From: RGIG6353 sp045531285
Lineage (GTDB): Bacteria; Bacillota; Clostridia; Oscillospirales; SIG627
NCBI GenBank assembly: GCA_045531285.1
Contig: JAZSDT010000172.1
Span: 1 to 8,050 of the forward strand
DNA: 8,050 nucleotides
Direction of reading: 5' to 3'
Part shown: positions 1-5,839 of the stretch, piece by piece
Position numbering within the stretch: position 1 is the first letter of the stretch
Layout of the letters: every line of letters begins with the position of its first letter
Position numbers and translations under genes: made by a program
The notes under the pieces: generated by a model
What the model was told of the DNA's origin: nothing
Database searches by the model: none
Seen by the model: the letters and a program-made list of their open reading frames with translations, nothing else

Positions 1-247
1 GCAATACTTAGCACTCTCTCGACTCGCTCTCGTCGCTTTACAGAGAGTAAAGCTTCCTCGGTTCGCTCGCTCGTGCGTCGTCTTGCGAAAAAATTCTTCA
101 AAATTTAGCTACGGGTTCACGGTGGTTCTTTTGGGTGTAAACCGAAAATGAAAGGTTAATATAATTTATTACCGTATCTCACGAGTCTTATGTCGTGCGA
201 ACACATCTCTTCGGTGTTATATCTTTTTTATATACCAGGAAATTGCA
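1..247. other. Left-edge region without a supported gene
   Basis: I see no convincing gene here. Positions 1-110 are rich in CTCG/GCTCG runs and contain a perfect 7-bp inverted repeat (GCTTTAC at 35-41, GTAAAGC at 47-53). Two of the three minus-strand frames stay open from about position 110 to the window edge, but no start codon with a ribosome binding site precedes them, and the implied peptides are highly Arg/Glu/Ser biased. I infer a non-coding or interspersed-repeat sequence rather than a gene end. Positions 110-247 are AT-rich and unstructured apart from a weak 5-bp pair (AACAC 200-204, GTGTT 214-218) followed by a T-rich stretch, too weak to call a terminator. Confidence 0.5.
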
Positions 248-257
248 TTAAATCAAC

Positions 258-332
258 CTCGCCGTGTTGCTTTGTTTGAGTGTATGCACAACGTTGCGAT
301 AGGCGAGATTTGCCAGCGGAGGCTCTCCGCTT
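258..332 (+). repeat. Interspersed structured repeat, copy A
   Basis: This copy aligns with 2035-2106 in the same orientation with only a one- or two-base gap. It begins with CTCGCC (258-263), shares the TTGCTTT and TATGCA blocks, then has ATAGGCGAG (299-307), TTGCC and a hairpin. CTCGCC (258-263) can pair with GGCGAG (302-307). The hairpin is GCGGAG (316-321), loop GCT, CTCCGC (325-330). The 18-mer AGCGGAGGCTCTCCGCTT (315-332) recurs exactly in the terminator at 1981-1998. No T-run follows the hairpin on either strand, so it is probably not an intrinsic terminator here. It lies about 70 bases past the end of the minus-strand XRE gene. Confidence 0.75.
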
Positions 333-402
333 CTTCGTCCCTCCCTCGCACTGCTGTACTTTGTAGTTTCTTTTATGTTCGTGTTTTCCTCTGGCATGTT
401 AT

Positions 403-612
403 TCACTTTTTTGATTTGTCGTTTGTAATACCAAGAATATAATCTGTTGATGTCTCATAAAACAACGCAAGCTTTTTAAGTACATCTGTCGGAATGTCTC
501 TTTTTCCCAACTCATAATGAGAATATGCAACCTGACTGCAGTTCAACATCTTTGCTATATCTGTCTGAGTTAAATCTTTATCTTCTCTTAATTCTCTTAT
601 ACGTTTATACAT
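403..612 (-). CDS. XRE-family helix-turn-helix transcriptional regulator
   Basis: A 69-residue, single-domain DNA-binding protein of the Cro/C1 (XRE) type, probably a repressor that controls itself and the divergent gene at 739. The HTH covers most of the protein: IRELRE near residues 5-10, helix 2 around TQTDIAKML (15-23), and recognition helix SQVAYSHYELGKR (26-38), followed by the usual LKKLALFYETSTDYILG tail. There is no second sensing or dimerisation domain. An upstream ATG at 627 would add five residues. I prefer ATG 612 because AAAGG (620-624) lies 7 bases before it, and because the likely transcript start near 632 would leave almost no leader for the longer form. Two operator-like repeats lie just upstream. 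Family call is firm; the regulated function is inferred. Confidence 0.92.
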   Translation of the reverse strand: MYKRIRELREDKDLTQTDIAKMLNCSQVAYSHYELGKRDIPTDVLKKLALFYETSTDYILGITNDKSKK

Positions 613-638
613 AGTAAAACCTTTCATTATTTTTTTAA

Positions 639-667
639 ATTATACAATAAAACAAAATGTTGTATTG
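639..667 (-). promoter_or_regulatory. Probable promoter of the XRE gene
   Basis: On the minus strand a perfect TATAAT occupies 639-644. The -35 region around 661-667 is poor by consensus (AATACA with 16-base spacing, or CAATAC with 17). The operator-like repeat at 648-661 fills the spacer, which would explain autorepression. The predicted transcript start near 632 gives a leader of about 20 bases before ATG 612. Confidence 0.55.
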
Positions 668-688
668 GCTTTTAAAACAAAATGTTTT
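648..688. promoter_or_regulatory. Paired operator-like sites for the XRE regulator
   Basis: The 14-mer TAAAACAAAATGTT occurs twice, at 648-661 and 673-686, 25 bases apart. The second copy extends to a perfect inverted repeat, AAAACA (674-679), AAA, TGTTTT (683-688). The first departs from that symmetry in its last bases (TGTTGT). Each site sits in the spacer of one of the two divergent promoters. This is the layout expected when a small XRE repressor controls both itself and the neighbouring gene. The binding is inferred; the repeats and their placement are seen directly. Confidence 0.7.
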
Positions 689-693
689 ATAAT
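665..693 (+). promoter_or_regulatory. Promoter of the DUF6809-like gene
   Basis: TTGGCT (665-670, four of six consensus bases), a 17-base spacer and a perfect TATAAT (688-693) form a sigma-A type promoter. The palindromic operator-like site 674-688 fills the spacer and touches the -10, so a bound repressor would block polymerase. Predicted start is near 700, leaving a leader of about 39 bases before ATG 739. Confidence 0.75.
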
Positions 694-738
694 GTTAATG
701 TTTATTAACTGATTTTAATTTAAGGGAAGGTAATTAAT

Positions 739-996
739 ATGAAAACATTACTTGAAGATTTGTGGTTGAACTATCAATTAGATAAAAACAAGGATGTAAG
801 TGCTGAAAGTCGGAGGCTGTTGTACGAGCTTACAGAAAAACAAAATGAGCTTTATTCCGAATTGAATGAATCCCAGATAGAATTACTTGAAAGGTATGAG
901 GAAATCCGATCAATGCTCAATTGTGCCGATGAAAAGGAGTCCTTTTTACAAGGGGCGTCTTTTGCTATCACTTTTATTTTTGAGGCATTGACGTGA
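739..996 (+). CDS. Small DUF6809-like protein of unknown function
   Basis: An 85-residue acidic protein with no signal peptide or membrane segment, so probably cytoplasmic. The layout resembles my recollection of DUF6809 proteins of Clostridia: an opening MKTLLEDLW, a helical middle (RRLLYELTEKQNELYSELNESQIELLERYEEI, about 26-57; split here as two heptad-like helices), and a closing segment QGASFAITFIFEALT. The middle could form a helical hairpin or short coiled coil. The start at 739 is supported by GGGAAGG (724-730), 8 bases upstream. The gene diverges from the XRE regulator and its promoter carries the same operator-like repeat, so the two probably form a regulator-target pair. No catalytic motif is visible, and I assign no function. 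A phage-like or toxin-antitoxin-like role is possible but nothing in the sequence shows it. Confidence 0.8.
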   Translation: MKTLLEDLWLNYQLDKNKDVSAESRRLLYELTEKQNELYSELNESQIELLERYEEIRSMLNCADEKESFLQGASFAITFIFEALT

Positions 997-1006
997 CTAT
1001 AATCAC

Positions 1007-1035
1007 TTTACTTTTTTGGTGAGGTGTGGTATAAT
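1007..1035 (+). promoter_or_regulatory. Extended -10 promoter of the GH43-type gene
   Basis: TTTACT (1007-1012, four of six consensus bases), a 17-base spacer and perfect TATAAT (1030-1035), preceded by the extended -10 TG at 1027-1028. Predicted start is near 1042, giving a very short leader of about 15 bases that is nearly all ribosome binding site. A GTG at 1024, in frame with the gene, lies within this promoter and so cannot be the translation start. Confidence 0.8.
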
Positions 1036-1056
1036 ACTAAAAGAGGTGATTTGATA

Positions 1057-1968
1057 ATGAAATTAAAATTCGACACAAACGTTGCTACTCCCGATCCTTA
1101 TATTTTTGAGGACGGAGGAAAGTATTACATATACGCTACGGCGCACGATGGGGTTGCGCTTTATACAGCCGACTCTCTTTTTGGAGATTGGAGCTTTTTC
1201 GGTTACGTTTTTAAGGTTGAGGGATGTGTTCAATACTGGGCGCCTTCGGTAATAAAGCTTGGTGATACTTATTACGTTTACGTTTCCTGCCAGTGTGACG
1301 GCTTTTTCCAGCATCTTCACGTTGGTAAGGCTATGTCACCCTGCGGTCCGTTTGTTGAACCCAAAATGCTTTACAACAGATTTTCCATTGATGCACACGT
1401 GGTTGAAACTAAGTCGGGACTGTTTCTTTTCTATGCCGAGAATAACGAAAACTGCGACAGGATCGGTACGAGAGTTTTTGTTGACAGACTGCTTGACCCT
1501 TATACTCCCGCGTATCAGCCAAGGGAGATAATAGTCCCCACTTTCCATGAGGAGAATTTTAATAACAGAATTATCAACGGCAAGCTTTGGCATACCATAG
1601 AGGGTCCATTTTGGTTCTTTAAGGATGGCTGGCACTATCTTATGTACAGTGGCGGCTGCTATGAAAACGACACCTACCACGTGGGCTATTGCACTGCAAA
1701 GACCGATGAACAGGACCTGACGAAAATAGATTTTGTCAAGCATACCCACAACGGAAAATTTGACCCTGTTATGATAAAAAACGAAGTTGAGGAGGGCGTT
1801 GGCCATCACAGCGTGATCCTTCACGAAGGTCAGTATTACGCAGTTTACCACGGCAGAGATTATTCCAAAGGCGATATCACCACCAACGATTACCGCACCG
1901 CACGTATATGCAGGCTTGACGTAAATGACGGAATCATAACTGCACAAAGATATGCAGACAGAATATAA
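1057..1968 (+). CDS. Glycoside hydrolase family 43-type glycosidase (intracellular)
   Basis: A 303-residue, single-domain five-bladed beta-propeller enzyme of the GH43 type, a family that mostly removes arabinose or xylose from plant polysaccharide fragments. The three family acidic residues are recognisable: D13 in ATPDPYIF (catalytic base), D112 in SIDAHVV (pKa modulator) and E182 in TIEGPFWF (general acid). The blade motifs KYYIYATA, WAPSVIKLGDTYYVYVS, GWHYLMYSGG and GQYYAVYHGRDY, and the late GHHS histidines (250-251), also fit. There is no signal peptide or carbohydrate-binding module, so it should act on imported oligosaccharides in the cytoplasm. ATG 1057 is chosen because AGAGGTGAT (1042-1050) lies 6 bases upstream. 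No transporter or sugar regulator gene is nearby and the gene looks monocistronic. Arabinofuranosidase, xylosidase or another exo-activity cannot be told apart from sequence alone. Confidence 0.88.
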   Translation: MKLKFDTNVATPDPYIFEDGGKYYIYATAHDGVALYTADSLFGDWSFFGYVFKVEGCVQYWAPSVIKLGDTYYVYVSCQCDGFFQHLHVGKAMSPCGPFVEPKMLYNRFSIDAHVVETKSGLFLFYAENNENCDRIGTRVFVDRLLDPYTPAYQPREIIVPTFHEENFNNRIINGKLWHTIEGPFWFFKDGWHYLMYSGGCYENDTYHVGYCTAKTDEQDLTKIDFVKHTHNGKFDPVMIKNEVEEGVGHHSVILHEGQYYAVYHGRDYSKGDITTNDYRTARICRLDVNDGIITAQRYADRI

Positions 1969-1977
1969 GGCAAAATA

Positions 1978-2000
1978 AAAAGCGGAGGCTCTCCGCTTTT
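1978..2000. terminator. Bidirectional intrinsic terminator between convergent genes
   Basis: AAAAGCGGAG (1978-1987), loop GCT, CTCCGCTTTT (1991-2000) makes a perfect 10-bp stem with a T-rich tail on the plus strand (TTTTATTTCTTT) and TTTTATTTT on the minus strand. It starts 9 bases past the GH43-type stop codon and can also end transcription arriving from the radical SAM gene. Its core 18-mer (1981-1998) is identical to the hairpin of repeat copy A at 315-332. Confidence 0.88.
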
Positions 2001-2034
2001 ATTTCTTTATAGGAAATTTCTCTATTATTACGCT

Positions 2035-2106
2035 CTCGCCGTTTTGCTTTTTTTGAACATATGCAAAGCTTAGGATAGGCGAGCATTGCCGGCGGCTGCT
2101 AGCCGC
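2035..2106 (+). repeat. Interspersed structured repeat, copy B
   Basis: This copy aligns with 258-330 in the same orientation. CTCGCC (2035-2040) can pair with GGCGAG (2078-2083), as in copy A. An inner TTTGC (2043-2047) and GCAAA (2063-2067) can also pair here. The hairpin is GCGGCT (2092-2097), loop GCT, AGCCGC (2101-2106). Compared with copy A, two stem positions differ and their partners have changed to keep pairing, while the GCT loop is unchanged. The copy overlaps the 3' end of the minus-strand radical SAM gene and supplies its stop codon. Looser similarity (TATA, GGAAATT) continues leftward to about 2008, matching about 231-245 beside copy A. Confidence 0.75.
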
Positions 2107-2711
2107 TTCCTGTAAGTAAATTTATCAAATTTTGTAACACCCATTGAGCGAAGAATATCTTCGCTCTTTTTTCTGTTTTCTTCGGTATTGAAGTCCTTGA
2201 TGAGAGGCAGACGCACCAAGACGCTGTCAGAACCCATTTTTTGTATAAGCGTTTGCAGATTTTTCATTGCCGGAGCATTGCTTTTACCGGTGTATGACAA
2301 ATAGATCTCAGGGCTTGTGTCCTTAATATCCACTACAAATTCGTCAAAAACCTTCATAGCACGATTTACAGCTTCACTGTCAACGGCAAGTGAAGTTTCG
2401 GCAGTAAGATGCCATCTGTTGCCCACAAGCGCCTTGAATTCCTCCAGAAAATCAAGGTTCAACAGCGGCTCGCCTCCGCCAAAGGTCACACCTCCGCCTG
2501 TTGACACAAAGTAAAGGTCATCGCATTTAAGCTTTTGGTAAAGGCTTTCGGGAGTATGTAGTTGTGTGTGGGCATCGGGGTCGAAGCAATTTGGATTGAG
2601 ACAGTATTTACAGCGAAGGGGACAGCCGTAGAAGCCCACCAAGGTGGTGACCCCTTTACCGTCTGTCCCCAATCTGTGCCGTGAAATACCCAGTATTTTG
2701 GCACTATTCAT
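2070..2711 (-). CDS. PflA-type radical SAM enzyme
   Basis: A 213-residue radical SAM protein resembling pyruvate formate-lyase activating enzymes. The [4Fe-4S]-binding motif is CPLRCKYC (C30, C34, C37; CX3CX2C), with the SAM-binding GGGEP at 78-82 and further family blocks VVDIKD (126-131), YTGKSN (140-145) and VRLPLIKDFN (166-175). It lacks the ferredoxin-like two-cluster insert of many glycyl-radical activases and is somewhat shorter than PflA (about 246 residues). No glycyl-radical enzyme gene is in view, so the substrate is unknown. The start ATG lies 8 bases inside the end of the upstream gene, indicating translational coupling. The last residues (about LAAAGNARLS) are encoded by repeat copy B. 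Annotating it as pflA itself would be overconfident. Confidence 0.88.
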   Translation of the reverse strand: MNSAKILGISRHRLGTDGKGVTTLVGFYGCPLRCKYCLNPNCFDPDAHTQLHTPESLYQKLKCDDLYFVSTGGGVTFGGGEPLLNLDFLEEFKALVGNRWHLTAETSLAVDSEAVNRAMKVFDEFVVDIKDTSPEIYLSYTGKSNAPAMKNLQTLIQKMGSDSVLVRLPLIKDFNTEENRKKSEDILRSMGVTKFDKFTYRKRLAAAGNARLS

Positions 2712-3381
2712 CGTTTTCCATAGTAGTGACGTTTATTATCATATTATTTTCCACGTTGTACTGGATAATAATATCGTGAGCATCGGTAAAATACGCAATG
2801 ATGCCTCTGTCACCGCTTATCTGACTCATATCCTCTTCGCCCCAAGCCTCTCTGACCTGTTCAATAGACATTCCCTGCATAGAGCTGTTGATAAACTCCT
2901 TGGAATAATCATCATATTCCTTTACGTCCTCGGGGAAAAAGTAATCGGGTAATTCGCCGGGAGTGGGTAACTGGATATCCGGATTCAATGCTTCGTTGCC
3001 GTTTTCGTCGATATACGGTATGTCACCGTCCAATTCAACCTCTACATCAGGCTCGTCGGACTCTGTTCCGGGTCGAAGGTCGCCCTGTATGTTTTCAACG
3101 GCAATGTCACCGCCCAACTCGTTTCCCAAGTTCTCGTCCGCGCAGCCGACTCCTGTCAAAACAAGGCTTGCCGCAACGCCTGCAACGGCAATGGTCTTAC
3201 CGAGTCTCTGCTTTCTTTCAAGCTCTCGTTCAAGGTAGCGTACCTCTGATTCACACTTGGGGCAGGTGCCAAGGCAATCCCCCTTGTGCTTGCATTCGGA
3301 GGTGATAAATTCAATACCGTTTTCGTCTGCTATCTTCTGACGTATTTCTTTAAGTATTTTGCATCTTTCTTTTCCTTTCAT
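2704..3381 (-). CDS. Cysteine-motif single-pass membrane protein with acidic extracellular part
   Basis: A 225-residue protein I do not recognise as a named family, though similar N-terminal parts occur in Clostridia from memory. Residues 1-62 are a charged cytoplasmic segment with a probable metal or cluster site, C30, C36, C40 and C43 (CX5CX3CX2C, ending GTCPKC). Residues about 63-80 are hydrophobic (TIAVAGVAASLVLTGVGC). C80 recalls a lipoprotein cysteine, but the lipobox is poor and 62 residues before it would be unusual. Residues 85-145 are acidic, Asp/Glu/Pro-rich and low in complexity. The C-terminus (about 166-222, SSMQGMSIEQVREAWGEED onward) resembles a BamE/SmpA-like fold by pattern only. 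The start has an excellent AGGAGGTAA (3386-3394). The gene follows mutS2 after 53 bases and overlaps the radical SAM gene, suggesting the two products work together; a role is not known. Confidence 0.85.
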   Translation of the reverse strand: MKGKERCKILKEIRQKIADENGIEFITSECKHKGDCLGTCPKCESEVRYLERELERKQRLGKTIAVAGVAASLVLTGVGCADENLGNELGGDIAVENIQGDLRPGTESDEPDVEVELDGDIPYIDENGNEALNPDIQLPTPGELPDYFFPEDVKEYDDYSKEFINSSMQGMSIEQVREAWGEEDMSQISGDRGIIAYFTDAHDIIIQYNVENNMIINVTTMENDE

Positions 3382-3414
3382 TGTGTTACCTCCTTTTACT
3401 TTTTAGACGGAATC

Positions 3415-3443
3415 TTTATTATTTTGTTCCGTATTTATTTCAA
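3415..3443 (-). promoter_or_regulatory. Possible internal promoter before the membrane protein-radical SAM pair
   Basis: On the minus strand TTGAAA (3438-3443, overlapping the mutS2 stop), a 17-base spacer and AATAAA (3415-3420, four of six -10 bases) could start transcription of the last two genes independently of mutS2. An inverted repeat ACGGAA (3407-3412) and TTCCGT (3427-3432) lies in the same gap, but it has a 14-base loop and no T-run, so it does not look like a terminator. The 53-base gap, the widest in the operon, makes a separate promoter plausible but not shown. Confidence 0.3.
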
Positions 3444-5828
3444 TTCAACTACAGTTACGCCAAAATCGCCCTCACCGTAGGCTCCTACGTGGTAGCTTGC
3501 CACTCTTTTATCGGATTTGAGATAGCGCCACAAAGCAGCTCTCAGTGCGCCCGTTCCCTTGCCGTGAATGAGCGTTACCGAATTAAGAGCACCTCGTTTT
3601 GCATCGTCAAGGTATTTGTCAACCATAAACCACGCATCGTCTCCCGTCATACCTCTCAGGTCTATTTCCGCCTTAACGTCGGGTCTGGGAGAATATGTGG
3701 CACTCTTTTGAGTTTTCTTTTTACTCTCGAGCTTCTTCAGCTCGGTCAGAAGACGGAGAGTGTTTTTGTTTACCTTCATTGACAGCTTATCGGTTTTAAC
3801 CGTTACGGTGTCGCCCTGTATGCGCTCAACTACGCCCTCTTTGTTCATGGTGGTGATGAGCACTATATCGCCTACCACAAGGTCGCGGGGAAGCTCGGCT
3901 TCCTCTTCTTCTATTTCGATTTGTATGTCGGCATCCTTCTCGCCTTGCTTGAGCTTTCGGCGAAGCTCTTCACGGGATTTCTGATATTCCTCACGGAATG
4001 CCGCCTTGTCCTTTTCCTTCTTCAAGCGGTCAAGCTCCTGAAATACGTAGTCGCTTGATATCTTGGCACTTTGAAGTATGCGTGTGGCTTCCGTCCTTGC
4101 ACGGTCAAGCTCGTTACGTGCCGATTCCAAAAGCTTTTCACGCTCGGTAGTAGCCGTTTCCAGCTTTTCCTTAAGCTCACGGCGCAATCTGTCAGCCTCG
4201 CTTCTGGATTTTTCTGCTTCTACACGCGCCTCTTCAAGCTTCTCAACAACGTTTTCAAATTGCTTGTTGTCGCTGTCTACGTTTGACTTTGCGCGTTCTA
4301 TTATGGCTTTGTCCAGCCCCAGCTTTTCGGAAATCAAAAAGGCGTTTGAACGTCCCGGTGCGCCGATAATGAGACGGTATGTGGGACGGAGTGTTTCCAC
4401 GTCAAATTCACAAGCGCCGTTACGAACGCGGGGTGTTTCCAGTGCATATGCCTTAAGCTCGGCATAGTGGGTAGTGGCAACCGACAGAGCTCCGCTTTCA
4501 CGCACGTGCTCAAGAATTGCCATTGCAAGTGCCGCACCTTCAACAGGGTCTGTGCCTGCTCCAAGCTCGTCAAAGAGTACAAGACTCTTGGGAGTCAGCT
4601 CTTTCATCATACTTACCGTGTTTACCATATGGGAGGAGAAGGTAGAAAGAGATTGCTCGATACTCTGCTCGTCTCCTATGTCTGCAAGTACGTTTTCAAA
4701 GACTCTCAGCTCGGATTGGTCATCGCAGGGAAGCTCAAGACCCGTCTGCGCCATCATGGCAAAAAGTCCTACTGTTTTCAGAGATACGGTTTTACCGCCT
4801 GTGTTAGGTCCTGTGATTACCAGGGTATCAAAGCTGTCACCCACATTGACGTTGATGGGCACAACCTTACTCTTGTCAATAAGGGGATGTCTTGCTTTTA
4901 TAAGATTAACAGCCCCGTTTTCAGTGACCTTAGGGCAAATGGCGTCCATTGACAGTGCAAGGTCGGCACGGGAGAATATGAAGCAAAGTGAAATCAGAAC
5001 GTCGTAGTCCAGAAGCAAAAGCTCTCTCTTTGCCGAAACAAGTGCGGAAAGAGTGTACAGTATGCGCTCAATTTCACGCTTCTCGTCGCTTTCCAGTACT
5101 CTTATTTCGTTATTAAGCTCAACTACCGAGGTAGGCTCTACAAACACGGTTGAGCCCGATGCCGAGGTGTCGTGTACAAGTCCGGGAATATTGTTCTTAC
5201 ATTCAGCCTTTACCGCCAGAACGTAACGTGAGTTACGCATTGTTACAATGTTTTCCTGCAGATATTTTGTGTAGGAGGGAGAGGTTACGTATTTTTGCAA
5301 CGCTTCTCTTACACGGCTGCCCGCAACTCTTATCTTGCGTCTAATCTCCGAGAGCTTATCCGAAGCGTTGTCGGCTATTGCATCGTCGGAAATAAAGGTA
5401 TTTCTTATGGATTCGTCAAGCTCACGGTCATTCTGGAGCATTGAAAAACGTTCGGAAAGCACGCTTCCGCTGTCAATAGCACACCCGTATGCACGTAGTG
5501 CCTTGACTGCCGACAGAAGCTGTCCCACATTTATAAGCTCGGGAATGGTCAGCATCGCTCCCTTTTCTGCTCTGTCGCAGGTATCGGCAACGTTTTTTAC
5601 ACCGAAAAACGAGGGCGTTCCTTTTACGTTGATAAGCTTCTTGGCTTCTTCGGTTTCGGAGAGCAGTCTTTTTACACGGCGCAGGTCTGTGTCGGGCAAC
5701 GTTACCAGTATTTTGTCACGTGCGCCCTCCAGGTTTGCCTTGCTTGCCCAAAGCTCCAATATTTTGTTGTATTCAAGTGCTTTGGCGGCGTGGGAAAACG
5801 CCGCTTGCTGTTTTTGTGTTACTGTCAT
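3435..5828 (-). CDS. MutS2 family ATPase with C-terminal Smr domain
   Basis: A 797-residue MutS2 protein. MutS2 lacks the mismatch-recognition domain of MutS; in Firmicutes it has been linked to suppression of homologous recombination and to rescue of collided ribosomes. Domains in order: a core/lever helical part (about 1-310), the ABC-type ATPase with Walker A GPNTGGKT (340-347), an STFSSHM signature (395-401), Walker B LVLFDE (416-421) and ATTHYAELK (451-459), a long charged coiled coil (about 520-645), a small beta KOW-like segment (648-690), and a Smr nuclease-type domain (720-797) with DLRGMT and HGKGTGAL (755-762). All ATPase motifs look intact and the length is typical. An in-frame TTG at 5843 would add five residues. 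ATG 5828 is preferred, with GAAGG (5837-5841) 8 bases upstream, overlapping the recO stop; the gap to recO is 11 bases. The Smr DLRG and HGKG motifs suggest an active nuclease or RNA-binding end. Confidence 0.96.
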   Translation of the reverse strand: MTVTQKQQAAFSHAAKALEYNKILELWASKANLEGARDKILVTLPDTDLRRVKRLLSETEEAKKLINVKGTPSFFGVKNVADTCDRAEKGAMLTIPELINVGQLLSAVKALRAYGCAIDSGSVLSERFSMLQNDRELDESIRNTFISDDAIADNASDKLSEIRRKIRVAGSRVREALQKYVTSPSYTKYLQENIVTMRNSRYVLAVKAECKNNIPGLVHDTSASGSTVFVEPTSVVELNNEIRVLESDEKREIERILYTLSALVSAKRELLLLDYDVLISLCFIFSRADLALSMDAICPKVTENGAVNLIKARHPLIDKSKVVPINVNVGDSFDTLVITGPNTGGKTVSLKTVGLFAMMAQTGLELPCDDQSELRVFENVLADIGDEQSIEQSLSTFSSHMVNTVSMMKELTPKSLVLFDELGAGTDPVEGAALAMAILEHVRESGALSVATTHYAELKAYALETPRVRNGACEFDVETLRPTYRLIIGAPGRSNAFLISEKLGLDKAIIERAKSNVDSDNKQFENVVEKLEEARVEAEKSRSEADRLRRELKEKLETATTEREKLLESARNELDRARTEATRILQSAKISSDYVFQELDRLKKEKDKAAFREEYQKSREELRRKLKQGEKDADIQIEIEEEEAELPRDLVVGDIVLITTMNKEGVVERIQGDTVTVKTDKLSMKVNKNTLRLLTELKKLESKKKTQKSATYSPRPDVKAEIDLRGMTGDDAWFMVDKYLDDAKRGALNSVTLIHGKGTGALRAALWRYLKSDKRVASYHVGAYGEGDFGVTVVELK

Positions 5829-5839
5829 TGTTTTGACCT

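Noticed and set aside
315..332. Hairpin of repeat copy A as an intrinsic terminator for the XRE gene
   Set aside because: No T-run follows on the minus strand (GGCAAATCT follows), unlike the nearly identical hairpin at 1978-2000.
1024..1056. GTG start extending the GH43-type protein by 11 residues
   Set aside because: The GTG lies inside the promoter, upstream of the predicted transcript start, while ATG 1057 has a well-placed AGAGGTGAT.
1336..1947. 203-codon open frame on the minus strand
   Set aside because: It lies entirely antisense to the GH43-type gene, whose motifs and ribosome binding site are clear. It has no ribosome binding site of note and no recognisable domain; it is a codon-bias shadow.
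3407..3432. Inverted repeat ACGGAA/TTCCGT as a terminator after mutS2
   Set aside because: The stem has six pairs with a 14-base loop and no T-run follows on the minus strand.
4334..5007. Plus-strand open frames of 82-177 codons across mutS2
   Set aside because: They are shadows of mutS2, with no motifs and no ribosome binding sites.
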